Of a DNA stretch of 64,000 nucleotides, positions 10,640 through 22,679 are shown one piece after another. Location: NCBI RefSeq assembly GCF_022682495.2, contig NC_071394.1:25764470-25828469 (forward strand), in the 5' to 3' direction. The position numbers and the translations under genes are program-made. The DNA is from Desmodus rotundus (Eukaryota; Chordata; Mammalia; Chiroptera; Phyllostomidae). Under the pieces are notes generated by a model. The model made no database searches. It was given only the letters and a program-made list of their open reading frames with translations, and was not told the DNA's origin. The number at the start of each line of letters is the position of its first letter. Position 1 is the first letter of the stretch.

Positions 10640-11615
10640 GAGAAAATGAACATATGTACTTAAAGCCAATAATAAGAAAACAATTTAAAAATGGGCAAAA
10701 GATCTAACAGGCATTTCACCAACCGTCATGTACAGATGGCAAATGAACATTTGAAAATAAGCTCATATGTCATTAGGGATTCCCAGTTAAAAAAACCAGG
10801 TACCATCAGACTACTAAAATCCAAAACTCTGACAATACCAAATGCTGGCAAGAATGTGGAGCAACGGGAACTCTCATTCACTGCTGGTGGGAATGCAAAA
10901 AGGTACAGCCACTTGGGAAGACAGTTTGGCAGCTCCTTACAAAACTGAATATACTCTTATACATGCAGCAATCGCATTCCTTGATAGTTACCCAAATGAA
11001 TTGAAAACATGTTCACCCAAAAAGTTGCAGAGGAGTATTTATAGCAGCTTTATTTATAATTGCCCACACTTGGAAGCAACCAAGATGTCCTTCCATTGGT
11101 GAATGGACTAACTGTGTGCATCTATGCAATGGGATATTATTCTATGATAATGCCTTAAATGCATATTGGTAGGTGGAAAAAGGCTATATCCTATATGGTT
11201 CCAACTATATGGTGTTCTGGAAAAGGCCAAACTCTAGAGACAGTAAAAAGATCAGTGGTTGCCCGGGGTTAGGGGAGAAGGAGGGATGAATAGGCAGAGC
11301 ACAGACGAATTTCAGGACAGCGCAACTATTCTGTATGGTACTGTAATGGTGGATACATGTCATTGTACTTGTACATTAGTCCAAACCCATAGAGTGCACA
11401 ACACAAAGAGAGAACCCTAATGTAAACTATGAGCTTCAAAAACAGTTTGTCAGTATTGGCTCATCAGTTGTAACAAAGGTACCACACTAAGGTTACATGG
11501 CAATAGTAGGGGAAACTGGCGTGTGGGGGTTGGAAGAATGTACTTTCAGCTCAATTTTTCAGTAAACCAAAAACTGCTCTAAGAAATGAAATCTATTAAC
11601 TAAAAAGAAATAAAT
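10640..11615 (+). mobile_element. old L1 (L1M type) 3' end
   Basis: The plus strand follows the end of ORF2 and the 3' UTR of an old L1: 'AAAATGGGCAAAAGATCT' (10689), an 'AATGCTGGCAAGAATGTGGAGCAA'-like block (10840), 'CACTGCTGGTGGGAATGCAAAA' (about 10879), 'TTTATAATTGCCCACACTTGG' (about 11053), then a non-coding tail to an A-rich end near 11610. Stops and indels break the reading frame throughout. It is strongly diverged, so the insertion predates bats. Confidence 0.85.
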
Positions 11616-12015
11616 GGGGTAATGGCAGTACTAGGTCTTAATCCATTTCCCTTTTTGTTAAGGTTCACTCATTTTTGAAACTCTCAAACCCACTTATAAA
11701 AGAATAGTAATTCACCTACTCTTACAGAACAAAGAGACATAGTTTGCAGGATGTGCATTCCACTGTTGCTTGCATTGTGCTGCAAGATTTCTAGAATTGG
11801 GTGGACAAGAATGGGATGGAAGAATGACTGGAGGAGAGTGATGAGTCCCTTTTTACTTACAAGGATGGAATGCTGTTGAGGGTTTGTAAGTGTTGGGAGG
11901 AGGGAGTGATACTTTGGTAAAGACTAGAAGGTTGTTTTGAATTTCTATTCCTTTCAAGTTTCCAATTTAAAGCAAGCTGTGGTACAACCAAAGAGAAGTG
12001 GGGGTAACGAATACT
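11616..12015. other. unannotated stretch
   Basis: No gene or recognised repeat is visible. Confidence 0.4.
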
Positions 12016-12019
12016 CAGC

Positions 12020-12190
12020 CAGTCAGCTAATATGTGTTGAGTGCTACTTTGTTCTAGGCCAGCTACACAGGTATTCAGTACACACACATCTTAAAAATGG
12101 AGATAAAAATCATAACTCCCATTGATCTGTGAAGATTAAATTAAGGCATACAAAGCTCCTCAACATGTTATAAGCATACAAATTATAGAT
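12020..12190. mobile_element. MIR/L2-like remnants
   Basis: A 'TGTGTTGAGTGCTACTTTGTTCTAGGCC' phrase, antisense L2-like, at 12032 is followed by 'AAAATGGAGATAAAAATCATAACTC', 'TGAAGATTAAATTAAGG' and 'TACAAAGCTCC' (12093-12160), which follow the MIR core-to-3' order in sense. Both are short and diverged. Confidence 0.5.
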
Positions 12191-13017
12191 AAACTTTTCC
12201 TCTTATCTCCCTGTGGAAGTGGAGGCACATGACGTCTGTCAAAGGCTTCACACCCCTTTATTCTCTGTAACCTAACTCTGCGCCTCCGGCTCAAGGAATG
12301 TAGTGAAGAAGAAGTGGGCTAGAGGCAGCCGTGTGCTCAAGGGCAACAGGCAGCTGAGTCCTTTAACTGCCTGAGCCGGTAAGGACAAAGCATCACTCCT
12401 TGGAAGATCCCTGTGGAAGTTGTTGTTTCAAAGTAGAAAAAGTGTGTGTGTGGGTGTGCATTTTTGTGATTATTTCTCTTCTCCAAATAGGTATGAGAAA
12501 GTACATAAAGAGAGAAACCCACAAACAAAGAACATTTACTGAAACCCTTGACACACACACAAATTTAGCTCAGTGGCTAGTAAATGGCACCAGGCAGTTC
12601 CCCACTTAACAAAGATTTCCCACGTTGGCATGAGAGAGCGTGCTCACAGTGCCAAGTGGCCACTTTTCTTATCTACTCTTCTGTTCTGGTCGTGGAGCGG
12701 CCACTGACCCCCCAGCCCAGTCTCTGAGTGTTCAGCAGCAAGGATGGAAGGAAGAAGTCACGCAGGGGGGGCCCTCAGAGAAGCCACATCTGTGTAAGTG
12801 CTGGGTGGGCAGGGTGCTTCTCCCTTCGGAGAACTGCCTTTACTGAGTTATGTTTTCCTGCAATGTTGTCTGCGTCGATGGGAGAGGAGAGATGAGAATT
12901 ACTTGAGCGACCTGTGTCTTTAGTGAAACCTGTACATCAATTTGATTGATTTCTTTGTCAAGAAAAAAAACAACAGAGAACAATAGTATAACCCAATGCG
13001 CCCACATTTTATTAATT
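12191..13017. other. unannotated stretch
   Basis: No gene is seen. The stretch contains a short (GT)n at about 12442-12455 and a G run in 'CGCAGGGGGGGCCC' (12760-12775). Confidence 0.4.
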
Positions 13018-13056
13018 AGTTGTTGTTGTTGTTATTATTATTATTATTATTATTTT
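13018..13056 (+). repeat. compound (GTT)n(ATT)n microsatellite
   Basis: About five GTT units are followed by about eight ATT units without interruption. The length is likely to be polymorphic. Confidence 0.9.
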
Positions 13057-13585
13057 GCCTGAACTCAAAAGGTTTAGTCAATCTTTGTCTCAGAAATTGG
13101 GTGCTTAAAAAAATCTTTATTAATGAAAATTGCATTATTTTTTTCCAAGTGACTTCTGTGATTCTTTTTATGATCTTTAGATATTTTAACCTATAAGCCC
13201 TCTCAAATCTTCTCAGAAGCAGGCAAGAATAAATCTTCAGTAGATGTAAAAATAATGTCTTCACATGGGCAGATTCTCCAGACCATAAATACAATTTAAA
13301 TGCTAGTTCACCCCTTGGCCACACCCCTTTTAGTTAGATCACAGAGACTTTTCTTTTTTTAAGGACTGGAAGAGTCCTCAGCCATAGAATTTTCTTTCTT
13401 CAGAGGCCAGTCTTGGGCACTAAGCGAGGAGATATTTAAAAGGATGAAGAAAGAGTCATTTACTGTCTTTTCCCTGTTCATTAAAATTAAGATCAGACAC
13501 ACAGAGGCCGGGGTGCTGTTGTGGGAAGGAATCGAGTGCTGCTCTGTGGCCTGGAGCCCGCGCTGGATTTGAACCTCCATTCCAT
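13057..13585. other. unannotated stretch
   Basis: No gene is seen. Minus-strand frames here (for example 13016-13324, ending in poly-Asn) are produced by the adjoining microsatellite. Confidence 0.4.
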
Positions 13586-13589
13586 GGCT

Positions 13590-13775
13590 TTCTGCAGGTG
13601 TGATCTCAGTTTCTTCAACTGAAAGTGGGAAGAATAATGATGAAACTTACCAGGACAATTGCCGTGAGAAGTAAATTACATAATTTATATAAAAAGGGCT
13701 TAGGCAATGCCTGGTCCTGGATAATGTTCACTAAATGGTGCTTTCATTATCATCTTCTTTATCATCAGGAGCATT
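13590..13775 (+). mobile_element. MIR SINE
   Basis: The sense MIR order is readable: 'TCTCAGTTTCTTCAACTGAAAG' (13605), 'GAATAATGATGAAACTTACC', 'GAGAAGTAAATTACATAA', 'CAATGCCTGGTCCTGG' (13703) and 'ATTATCATC' at the end. The tRNA-derived head is missing. It is an ancient, inactive SINE. Confidence 0.7.
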
Positions 13776-13825
13776 CAGGATTTTTAGTACATACTATGAT
13801 AAATGCTCTAGCTCTGCATTTATAT

Positions 13826-14012
13826 AGTAGCTGCTAGCCACGTGTGACTCTACATTTAAATTAATTTAAATAAAAGTAAAAATTCAGTTCTTCAGTTGCA
13901 TTAGCCACACTTCAAGAGTTCAACACCACGTGTGGCTAGTGGCTACCGTACAGCGCAGTGCAGATACAGAACCTTGGCATCATCCGAGAAAGTCCTGTTG
14001 GGCAGGGCTGCT
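13826..14012. mobile_element. hAT-Charlie-like MER remnant
   Basis: 'GTGTGGCTAGTGGCTACCGTA' (about 13929), preceded by 'TTAGCCACACTTCAAGAGTTCAA', and 'AGAAAGTCCTGTTGGGCAG' near the right end match an old non-autonomous hAT element. An inverted echo (GCTAGCCACGTGTGAC) occurs at the left end (13834). It is non-coding and diverged. Confidence 0.65.
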
Positions 14013-14157
14013 GTGGAATATACTCAACGGCATATACACTCACAAGCCAGGAGTTGTCTTTCAAATATTAGTGAACTAGAGATTTAACAGTGTATTAGAT
14101 ACGACTTCTGTCACATTTAAAAAATACTCATGGTGAGATAAATTAGAATAAAGCTCT

Positions 14158-14208
14158 AATAGTAGTAGTAGTAGTAGTAATAATAATAATGATAATAATA
14201 ACAATAAC

Positions 14209-14237
<29 letters not shown>
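14158..14237 (+). repeat. compound (AGT)n(AAT)n microsatellite
   Basis: About six AGT units pass into AAT units interrupted by GAT and AAC variants, then about ten uninterrupted AAT units. The minus-strand poly-Leu frame over it is an artefact. Confidence 0.95.
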
Positions 14238-14239
<2 letters not shown>

Positions 14240-14589
14240 CTGACCAGAAGATCAGATGTTTATTTGCCTGGTAAAACTTACCAGGCAAGTGGAATGCATT
14301 ATAATGGCTCTTCTAGTTTATAAACATGGCCTAAGACCATGTAAGGGAATCAGCACATGATTCTGACAGAGAAGCTTAGACAGATAAGGAGAGGCCGGAT
14401 AAAGCAAAGGAAAGATCAGTATCATCTTGGTAGTGGGCTGAGTTTATGCTTTTTAGAAGCATCCTTTAAGGTGCTGATAGGCCTTATTATATATTGTTCT
14501 CAGTTGGTGAAGTGGAGTTTATAGATACTTCCGTGCAACATCAGGAAACAACCCTGCAGGAAGAACCCAACCCTACCTGGTAGGTCTCA

Positions 14590-14720
14590 TTAGCCTCTCT
14601 GTTTTACTGGTGTTAAAACTGAAGCCCCCAGTGGACCAGTAACTTGCCCAGCCTCACACAGCCACTAATTGGCATTGCTGGAGTTCAGCCCATTTAGACC
14701 TGCTCTAGAACAATGTTATT
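14590..14720 (-). mobile_element. MIR SINE remnant
   Basis: The antisense MIR order is seen: 'TTTTACTGGTGTTAAAACTGAAGC', 'AGTAACTTGCCCAGCCTCACACAGCC' (about 14638) and 'TGGAGTTCAGCCCATTTAGACC'. It is diverged and lacks both ends. Confidence 0.65.
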
Positions 14721-17700
14721 AACCACGATGTTAAATATCCTCCATAAATGTTATAGGAGTCCTTCTTCAATTTGACCTAATCAAGTCTTTGGAGCCCCTT
14801 CTGATTGGCTAAGAAAATGCTTTCTATAATAACTCATAGAAACATCCACTCAACCTTGTCATACCACCCATCACTCTTCTCTCTGCTCACTCCATCTGGG
14901 ATGAAGTGCGGCCCCTTCCTTCCCACACCTGTGGAGGTTATGTCAGCCTTTCTCTCAGTCCGGAGGAGCAGTTTCCCAAATATTCCTCCCTTCCTGGACC
15001 CATTTCTGTACATCTTCAGGTTACCTAACATGGATTAACTATTTTAATGGGTTTATTCATCACTTAAAGTTGTAAATAATAACATTACAGCTTCTCCAAA
15101 CATCTTCTCAGATTCCTGTTCTCTGTCTCTTCTAGTGTTTCATTAGGCTTAACTAATCTGACTTAAATTCTCCAAAAAGAATTCTTTTAAAATAACTCAC
15201 ATAGCAATTTTCCACATGTTGTTTACCATGCTCTGCTTAAAATGAAGGCCATCACTGGCTGCAAGTGAAAATATGTTGAAATTCCAAGTGTTGGTGCTTG
15301 GAGATTCTGGTAACATTTTAATTTCAGTCATTTGAAGCAAACTAGAGTCTTTGAACAAATGCCTGGATGATTTTTCTTCCCAGTAGAGATGCAATGAGTC
15401 CTGAAGTTTCGGGGTAGCCGCCAGCTGTCTTCTCTTTGGCTTGGCTTGTCCTTTGGGTAGGAACAGGGAAGCAAAGAAAATGAGTAGTTATGAAATGTTC
15501 TCCTCCCAACCCTTCCTTCTAACTCCAGCCTGACTTAGTTCAACACATGTAGCTTATTCTTTTTCTTTTTTCCCTTTTCTGTTTAAAATGGAGATGAAGA
15601 ACAGCTGCTTGCTAACCTGCACCACCCCCTGCCATACTTGCCGCCCTAATCATGAGACCCTTTCACCTGTAGTTCTGTTGATGCAGGTGATGTACTCTCT
15701 TTTCTCCGACTCTCCATTTACTTTACCCTCAGCTTTCAATTGCTGAGGTCTCATAAAGCATCTAGTCTAAGACCCTAGAAGACAGGACCCAACGTGACCT
15801 CACCCCAGCTCTCCTGTGATTGGCTCCGTTGTCATGGGAAACATGCAATCGTCCTTTGTGCAGATGAGCCCTGGGAATGCAGGCCCATCCAGGGTCCACA
15901 CAGCCACCTCTCCTGGAGCTCGTGTCCCCAGCTCAAGTCCACCTCCCGCCCTGTAGGATTTCAGTCCACTCTTCCGTGACTTCCATAGTGCAGGAGTCAC
16001 ACGTTAAGCTCTGCAGGGTTCCTCCTCACAAATGCTTTTCTCGGTTGCTTTTCTCTCATCCCTGTCTTTGATATTCTTGTTGGAGGTATGCAAATTGAGT
16101 CCCCTAGCTAGTTTTGGATGTTAACTTTAAAAATCTGCCTTGGGGTCTATTATTTCTAAATTGAGAGAGAATTTCCACTTTGACATCTGTTATACAATGT
16201 AATAAATAGACCAGACTCTTTAAGGACTGCGTGTACTCAGGCCTGGACCAAGCTTTGCTAGAGCAAAATGTGCTCTCGAGGCCTTGTAGCAGGGAACTCC
16301 TCCCAGGGAAAAGCCTACTTGATTGACCTTCCACTCAGCAGCAAATGCCCTGATTTGTGGAGCTTGCTGCTAAATGTTTGGAAAGCTACCCATTGTCGGT
16401 GATTGGGTTTTTTGATTAGAACGAGGAGACATTTATCTTTGATGAAGATATCAAGGGTAATGGGGCTCCAGCAGCCGAGGCATTTCCCCTTGATTGCGGC
16501 CTTTTGTGTTTAGACCAGTGTGCTGGGTCAGCCTCCCTTTGCTTTGGACTTCTAGGTCAAGCCAAGTGGAGAATTCTGAGCTCACAAATCAGCTAGGCTG
16601 GCAATTTTCAGAAAGACGTTTAAGTGGTTTTGACTTTCTCTTTGAGCTCCTCATGCCTCTGCCTGGGGTTGGGGGACAGGGGGCCATCTGCATTCCCTCT
16701 ATCAAACTGGGCTTTGAAAGAGCCAGCTTGGAGTCAGGGGTCATTACTAGTGGTCCCAGGCCATACATGGCCCGGGGATAGGATTTTATGTGGTTGTTTT
16801 TGTAGGTCTGTGCAGCATTTTAAAAGGCAAGTCATCTAGTTTGTCTTTACTTAGATGACAGTCCCGAATGCCAGCTGCACACGCCCTGCAGCCATTTGAG
16901 CTTGGCCGCCTTGGATCTTGGATGTTGAGGCATCTCCAGTGGGAGCTAAGGGAAACTCTCCTGGCCAAACCAGCATGCCTTTGTGCAATTGGGGGACATG
17001 GTGACACAGTTTTCGTTATAGTCTTTCATCTCTTTGATCAGTGATTGATCTGTCGTTGAGAAGGAGTGATGGAAAAATCCCTAAAAAACACCTGAGAGAT
17101 GTGACAGTGGGCACATCTGTCTCTGTGCCACAAAGGCTGCACTCATGGGGGCTGGGGACGAACGAGGGGCGTTTGGTACACCCAAACCAACCAACCAACC
17201 AACCCACAAACTGGACGTAATTAGAGGCTCACATTCTTTTTCCCTATCAATAACTTTTTTAAAAACTGAAATTGAAAAATTAGTAAAACAGGCAAGGGGT
17301 GACTAGTAGGCCCTTAGTCAATAGTACTTTAATGGGATAAAAACTACATTGGGAAAAATACACCTTTAACTACCCCTTATACTTCTACTGCATATAACCA
17401 CATGCCCAAGAACCCAAATACCACTATTGGACCACAGCAGCCCTGACATAAGAAACATCCCATCTGGCTTGGTGGGGTGCTGTTTGCACTAGACAGCGTC
17501 CTTTCATGAGTTTGTCTCTGTCATGGAGGTACCACAGGCAGCTCACCTTGAGCAGTCCCACTGACAAGACCACTGTTTTCTTTGTCACACACGGATCTGG
17601 CAGCATTTCCAACCCTCCCTTGCTCATTGCAACTGGCCAGAAGGATTTAGGAGATACGCTTGTAATGCCTTTACCCCTGCCAAGTGTACCTGGAAGGAAC

Positions 17701-18165
17701 ACCTGCTGGAGTGGCTCAACATGGCATCAGGGCATGGGCAGCCCATCTGTGCTCCAGACTGTGGGATGCACAGGCATGTGAGTCTAATTTTAGTGCCAGG
17801 AACCCATTTGTGCTGTGTTCTCATCTCTAATTTGAATTCTGTTGGAACCAGGGTTCTCTTTATAGGGCCATGAAAGGAAGCCACTGCAGTCCTGCTCACC
17901 CGTGGATATGTGGTCCTTTCTGGGCTATGCAGAAAACTCAGTCAGTCTTGCCTGTGTCCCTCCCATTTTACTCAGGCCAACAGTTAGAGGGGGAGGCCGA
18001 TTCTTTCCCCATGGCAGGTTAGCTTTCTTCAGTGTAACACGCAAACTCACTGTTGCAGAGCCTGTTAAAACCTTAGGCTGTGATTCCTGCAGGGCGTTAC
18101 AGTGGGAAGTGAGCAAAGCTAACCTTGCTTTCTTAGTGTGTTTAGATACTACCAATGATAATGAT
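14721..18165. other. repeat-poor unannotated block
   Basis: About 3.4 kb in which I recognise no interspersed repeat and no gene. A short (AACC)n run lies at about 17187-17206. GC content rises in 15.8-18.0 kb compared with the flanks. Several short frames occur on both strands, but none has a recognisable domain or clear splice sites. See findings for its possible interest as conserved non-coding sequence. Confidence 0.45.
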
Positions 18166-18385
18166 AAACACAGTGCTTACTAGGAGCTAGAATTTACGTA
18201 AAATCATTTAATCCTCACAAACTCCTAGGAGATGGGGATTATCACATTTCTGTTTTATAGGGAGGAAACTGGGGCACAGAGGTCAAGAAACTGGCCTGAG
18301 CTCATCTAGTGAGTAAATGGCAGGAGAAGGAATCAAATCCAGGCAGCGTGGCTCCTGAATCTTTGTTCCTAATCACCACTGCATG
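18166..18385 (-). mobile_element. MIR SINE
   Basis: The antisense MIR order is well kept: 'TCATTTAATCCTCACAAACTCC' (about 18205), 'GGAGGAAACTGGGGCACAGAGG' (about 18261), 'GAGTAAATGGCAGGAGAAGG' and 'CAAATCCAGGCAGCGTGGCTCC' (about 18335). Confidence 0.8.
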
Positions 18386-18589
18386 GACTTGCTCAGATTA
18401 ATGGTGTAAAATTCAAATGAGGTGGTCTTTGAAAGTTAAGCTCCAAACTAGTATACACATATTAGTTATTGCTCTCCTGTGGGTTCCTTAGGGGTGAATG
18501 TTACAGACAGGAATTCCTCCTGAAGAGCCCGGAAATGAGAGAGAGAACAGCAGTCACACGTGTTCTGACAATGCCACCAGCATAGCCAT

Positions 18590-19165
18590 CATGTTAGTTT
18601 TCTATTGTTTTGAACAAATAACCACAGGGGCTCAGGCTTCAGACGACCCACATTTATTATCTCACAGTTCCCAGGAGTCAGGAGTCCAGTGCTGGTTGGC
18701 TGGGTCCTCTGTTCAGCGTCTCTCCAGGCTGACATCAGGGAGGTGGCTGTGATCTCATCTGAAGCTCAGGCTCATCCTCCCAGCTCACCAGCTGTTGGCA
18801 GGGTTCATTGCCTTGAACTTGTAGGGCTGAAGCCCCTGTTCTCTTGCTAGCAGTTGGCTGAGACCACTTTTAGCTCCTTGAGGCCATCTCTAGCTCCTTG
18901 CCAAGTGGCTCCCACAGGCAACACAGATGTTCACTTTCTTCCAGGCCGGTGGGGCTGGGTGCGTCCCTCTGATTCCCCGTCTCTCTCTGCTTGGGCAGGA
19001 TGGAGTGGCTTTTTCATCCTCATTCACCACGTAATGTAACCTAGCTGGGGAAGTGACTCCCATTGTATTCACAGGTTCCACCCACACTCAAGGAGAGGGG
19101 ACTTTACAAGATTGGTGCACCTGAGGGTGGGAATCGTGAGGGTCATCTTAGATTTTGCCCAACAC
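18590..19165 (+). mobile_element. old interspersed repeat (family not assigned), copy 2
   Basis: The segment opens with 'TGTTAGTTTTCTATTGTTTTGAACAAATAACC' (18593), continues with 'CATTTATTATCTCACAGTTCCC' (about 18650) and 'CCTTGCCAAGTGGCTCCC' (about 18896), and ends near 'TAGATTTTGCCCAACA'. It is the same type of repeat as 3205-3640 but retains its 5' part. It has no coding function that I can see. Confidence 0.6.
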
Positions 19166-20235
19166 GGTCATTGCGGTTTTGGAGCCTATGGGATTCTCAG
19201 CAACACTGCTAAAGGGAATTGTAAGAAATTGTGGAGTTACTAATAAACGTAGATATGCCGCCAGAAAGGAGTTATGTGCTATTCTGGTGAATGCTGCGGA
19301 ATCTGGAGCCCTTCTACTCAGTGCTTCTCGGGCTTTGCTGCCTGCCAGGGAATAACAATCAGGCCACCAAAAGGCAGGTGGTGGAAATTGCCCAGGCGGT
19401 TGCGGACTTGATCCTGATGACAGCTGATGCAGCCTCCTTTGCAGGCTTGCAGTCACACCCTGTTTCTTACAGACTCTGCAAGCCCCATGCAGGGCATGTT
19501 TGGGAAACATTTCTTCCCCAGAGCAGGGATTGTTCTTTGAGAGGATATAATTATCGCCTCTGTCTGGCTGACCCCTAGGCAGTTGCTTTCTTAGGCATGG
19601 TGTAGGCAGTCTGTGTAGGTAGCTGCTCATTAATTTCTGTCACCTCTCACTTGCCCTTTTCCTGGGGGCAATTTAAATCTCCAAATTGATTCAGTTGGGA
19701 ATTACCGTGGAGGAGGTCCAGGGGCAGAAAGGCAAAGGCCATCACAGGGCATAAGGCCCTGTCATAAGCAGCACCACCCTCACCTGGCTGGGAATTTTAT
19801 CTGTGACGTTAAACATCTGCACACTCAGATGACTTGAGGATGAAGACAGGGAATAAACAGACTTTATCTGGACACAGGTTGAGTTCTTTGAAACTTCAAG
19901 TGTTGAAATAACAACCAGCTTTTATTGATATAAGATGTTTTTAATTACAAAGTCCTACCAGTTCAGGTCACGGTCCTTTGCTCTTTGTTTTTATGAAGAT
20001 TAAAAAAACAACAACAGCGGCATTTCATGGTCCTCAAGAGGTGATTGATGTGAAGCACTCAGTTGGTCCCGGAGTCATGTTACAAATTGGACCCTCTCAA
20101 GTTCTAGGCCGAGGGCAGTGGCCTATCAGGAATCCTTATGTGATGGTACTGCAATCATCCTTGTATACAGATGTTTTAAGTACTATATGCTAATTGCAAA
20201 AGATAAAGTTAGAAAAAATAAAGTTAAAAAAAGAA
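19166..20235. other. unannotated stretch
   Basis: No gene is assigned. A 160-codon minus-strand frame (19148-19630) partly overlaps repeat copy 2 and has no recognisable domain. An overlapping plus-strand frame (19291-19578) is equally anonymous. Confidence 0.4.
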
Positions 20236-20237
20236 GT

Positions 20238-20400
20238 AAAAAAATTCCTTGAGCAAGTTACTTAACTTCTATGCCTTAGTTTTCTTTATAAAAAATGGGT
20301 ACAATAAATTGTACTTACCTCATAGGATTAGAATAAAGATTAAATGAATTAATATATTTATAAGTTGCTTGGATAGAGCTTGCCACAGGTAAGTGATATA
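20238..20400 (+). mobile_element. MIR SINE
   Basis: The sense MIR order is clear: 'GAGCAAGTTACTTAACTTCTATGCC' (about 20252), 'AAAAATGGGTACAATAAATTGTACTTACC', 'CATAGGATTAGAATAAAGATTAAATGAA' and 'CTTGCCACAGGTAAGTG' (about 20378). Confidence 0.75.
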
Positions 20401-20404
20401 TGAT

Positions 20405-20885
20405 GTTTTTTTAATGGTTGCATAGAATTCCATCTTTTGGTTGAGCGCTAGTTTAATTAATCATTTTCTTGGAATTTGGGTGTTTTCAATTTTTTGTTAT
20501 TATAAATTATGAAACCCTTTTAAATACTTTTTGTGTGCCCATTTTTTTTATCAGCTCTTTAGGCTCTATTCCAGCAAATAATGTTTTGGACCAATAATAT
20601 AAATATCTTTAAGTTCTCTGCTATTTATTGGTAGACCAATCTTCTGGGAGGTCGTACCGATTTGCACCCCCAGCAGCAGTGCTGAGAGTGTCACTTCCCC
20701 GTATCCTCACTTGTCGAGACAGAAGACTGTGCTGTTTCCATGTGCAAGGTCTTTGTCTTGTCTTTGTCTTGTCTTTGATGACAAGACAGATGGATGTTTT
20801 TCCATATGTGTATTTGCAATTGCCATTTATTGCTTATAAATGATTGCTTTCGGGTCTTTGCTTATTTTTACATTTCTCTTTTCAA
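20405..20885 (-). mobile_element. old L1 fragment (ORF2 end, minus)
   Basis: Antisense L1 phrases include 'GGTTGCATAGAATTCCAT' (20416), 'TTTTTTGTTATTATAAATTATG' (about 20490), 'GCTCTATTCCAGCAAATAATG' and 'GTCGTACCGATTTGCACCCCC' (about 20651). A local TCTTGTCTTTG duplication lies at 20749-20778. It is strongly diverged. Confidence 0.7.
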
Positions 20886-21920
20886 GTGACATTAAGTGCA
20901 CTTTTCTATCAAAAACACACTGAATGCAGTTAATAACGACAAAGAAGATGATGGTATTTGCCACATACAACAGAGTCGGCAGCCCCATGGAGTCGAGTTC
21001 TCATACATGGCTGGTCCAGCCTCTGATCTTCTACCAGAGATGTTTAGTCATAGCCTTCGTGTTTTTCAAATTATTTATTATTATTATTTTTGGTTATGCT
21101 CCTATAGCAACAGTATAAATAACTCCACGCCATTATCTGGGGAAGGGGTTGCCGTGAACGGGGCTAGAAATGCTGCGAAAACAAGACCATGTTCTGCCTC
21201 TGTGACTTCAGGAATCATTGCAAACTGATGCACTTCCCTGAATGAAATTTCATTAGTGACAGTCTTTGCATCATGGTAAATATTGTGACTACCTGGGAGG
21301 GAATCTTTTGGTTTATTAAAGAGATAAGTAGTCACCTAATGAGAAACTTTCAGTAATCCTGTGACCACGTGGTGGAATATTTATTTTTAAAGGCCTAAAT
21401 GTGCAACAGGCCTCAGGAGCAAGCTGTTCTCATTAGTTCCTGAATTCTGCTGGCTTTCCCTTGGTTGCAGAGACCTCTGGCTACTTGCTCTACTGTTGCT
21501 GAGTGTTGAATATAAAAAGTAGTTGATATTCTTAATTTGTGTTCCTGATCTCCTCCATGTAAATCTTGCTGTCTCATGATACGTGATAAAAACATGTTTT
21601 TAAAATAGCACAAAACATGTCAACTTTGGAAGACGAAGGGAATGTGTTTTGTTCTGGAAATAGACCAAGATCAATGGGTAGGAGTTCACCATTTTAGATT
21701 AATGTAAGGAAGAACTTTTTCTTTTTTTAATCACGAGAAGTGACCACCTATCACATGGCTCACTGTGTTGAGGCGGTCACTGGAACTCTTCCAGGAGAGA
21801 TTCAATGATCAGAAACTGAACATAAAGTGGTAGGACTCGTGTACTGGGCAAGACCCTGGGTTAGATTATGTCTAAAGTTTTTTTCAACTCTGAGATTCTA
21901 CAATTATGTAAATAAAAAAA
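20886..21920. other. mostly unannotated; possible CR1/L3-like fragment at 21725-21900
   Basis: No gene is seen. The 3' part (about 21840-21900: '...GGGTTAGATTATGTCTAAAGTTTTTTTCAACTCTGAGATTCTAC') resembles the sense 3' end of a very old CR1/L3-type LINE. The match is suggestive only. Confidence 0.35.
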
Positions 21921-21924
21921 TCAT

Positions 21925-22170
21925 GTGCCTATTTATCTAAAGTAGTCAAATTCATAGAAACAGAAAGTAGAATGAGAGTTACTAGGGCCTGGGAGGGGAA
22001 AGGGAGTTGGTATTTAACGGTTATAGAATTTCAGATTTGCGAGATGAAAAGTTCTGGGAACCTGTTTAACAAAATGTGAGCATATTTAACACTACTGAAA
22101 GGTATATTTTATAAATGGTTAAGATGATAACTTTTGTTTTGCATCTTTTACCAAAAACATCACAAAACAA
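21925..22170 (+). mobile_element. L1M-type 3' terminal fragment
   Basis: Sense L1 3' end text: 'AAATTCATAGAAACAGAAAGTAGAATG' (21949), 'GTTATAGAATTTCAGATTTGCGAGATGAAAAG' (22020), 'ATAAATGGTTAAGATGATAAC' (22112) and an A-rich end with CAAAACAAAACAA. It is a 5'-truncated relic. Confidence 0.8.
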
Positions 22171-22675
22171 AACAAGCACATGTGTACTACGAGTTTTGCC
22201 CTAAGCCAGGCATGTTAGTGTAAAACAGTCCCGGCTTTCGGTGGCTCACAGTCCACTTCTGTTAGGACCAAGGTGCCTGCACATGAGCCCTCGGCCCACA
22301 TCAGCCAGCGGTGATGTCACTGTCATGGCCACCAGAGGCACTGCCAGAAATCCAAAAAAATATAAAAATGCTTCTCTGTTTTTCTTGTCTTCCAATCTCC
22401 CGCTACAGCCCCCATTGATAGAACCCTGTAGTAAACTAACCCGTGCGTCAGTCTGAGGAATGTGCGGTTAGAGGAAGCCACGTAGAAGAGTGAGTGTGGA
22501 GCTCAGCGAAAGCAGGCGCTATCAGGAACAGCCTCTGCTTTGTCTCATCCGCATCCATACACAGCTCTCTACCCGCCAATGAACTTGATAAAACAACAGA
22601 AGCATTATAACGCATCCAGCCCCTTCCCAAATGAAGGCATCCTTGCCATTTTCCATATAAGGGAGATACAAAGTT
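22171..22675. other. unannotated stretch
   Basis: No gene is seen. A short phrase at about 22200-22265 (AAGCCAGGCATGTTAGTGTAAAACAGTCC) resembles antisense L2 but is too short to call. Confidence 0.4.
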
Positions 22676-22679
22676 CCAA

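Noticed and set aside
13016..13324. Minus-strand 102-codon frame ending in poly-Asn
   Set aside because: The poly-Asn is the (GTT)n(ATT)n microsatellite, and the remainder has no domain.
14076..14288. Minus-strand frame with poly-Leu resembling a membrane segment
   Set aside because: The poly-Leu is the translation of the (AGT)n(AAT)n microsatellite.
19148..19630. 160-codon minus-strand frame
   Set aside because: No domain, no splice context, overlapping plus-strand frames of similar quality, and an edge in an old interspersed repeat.
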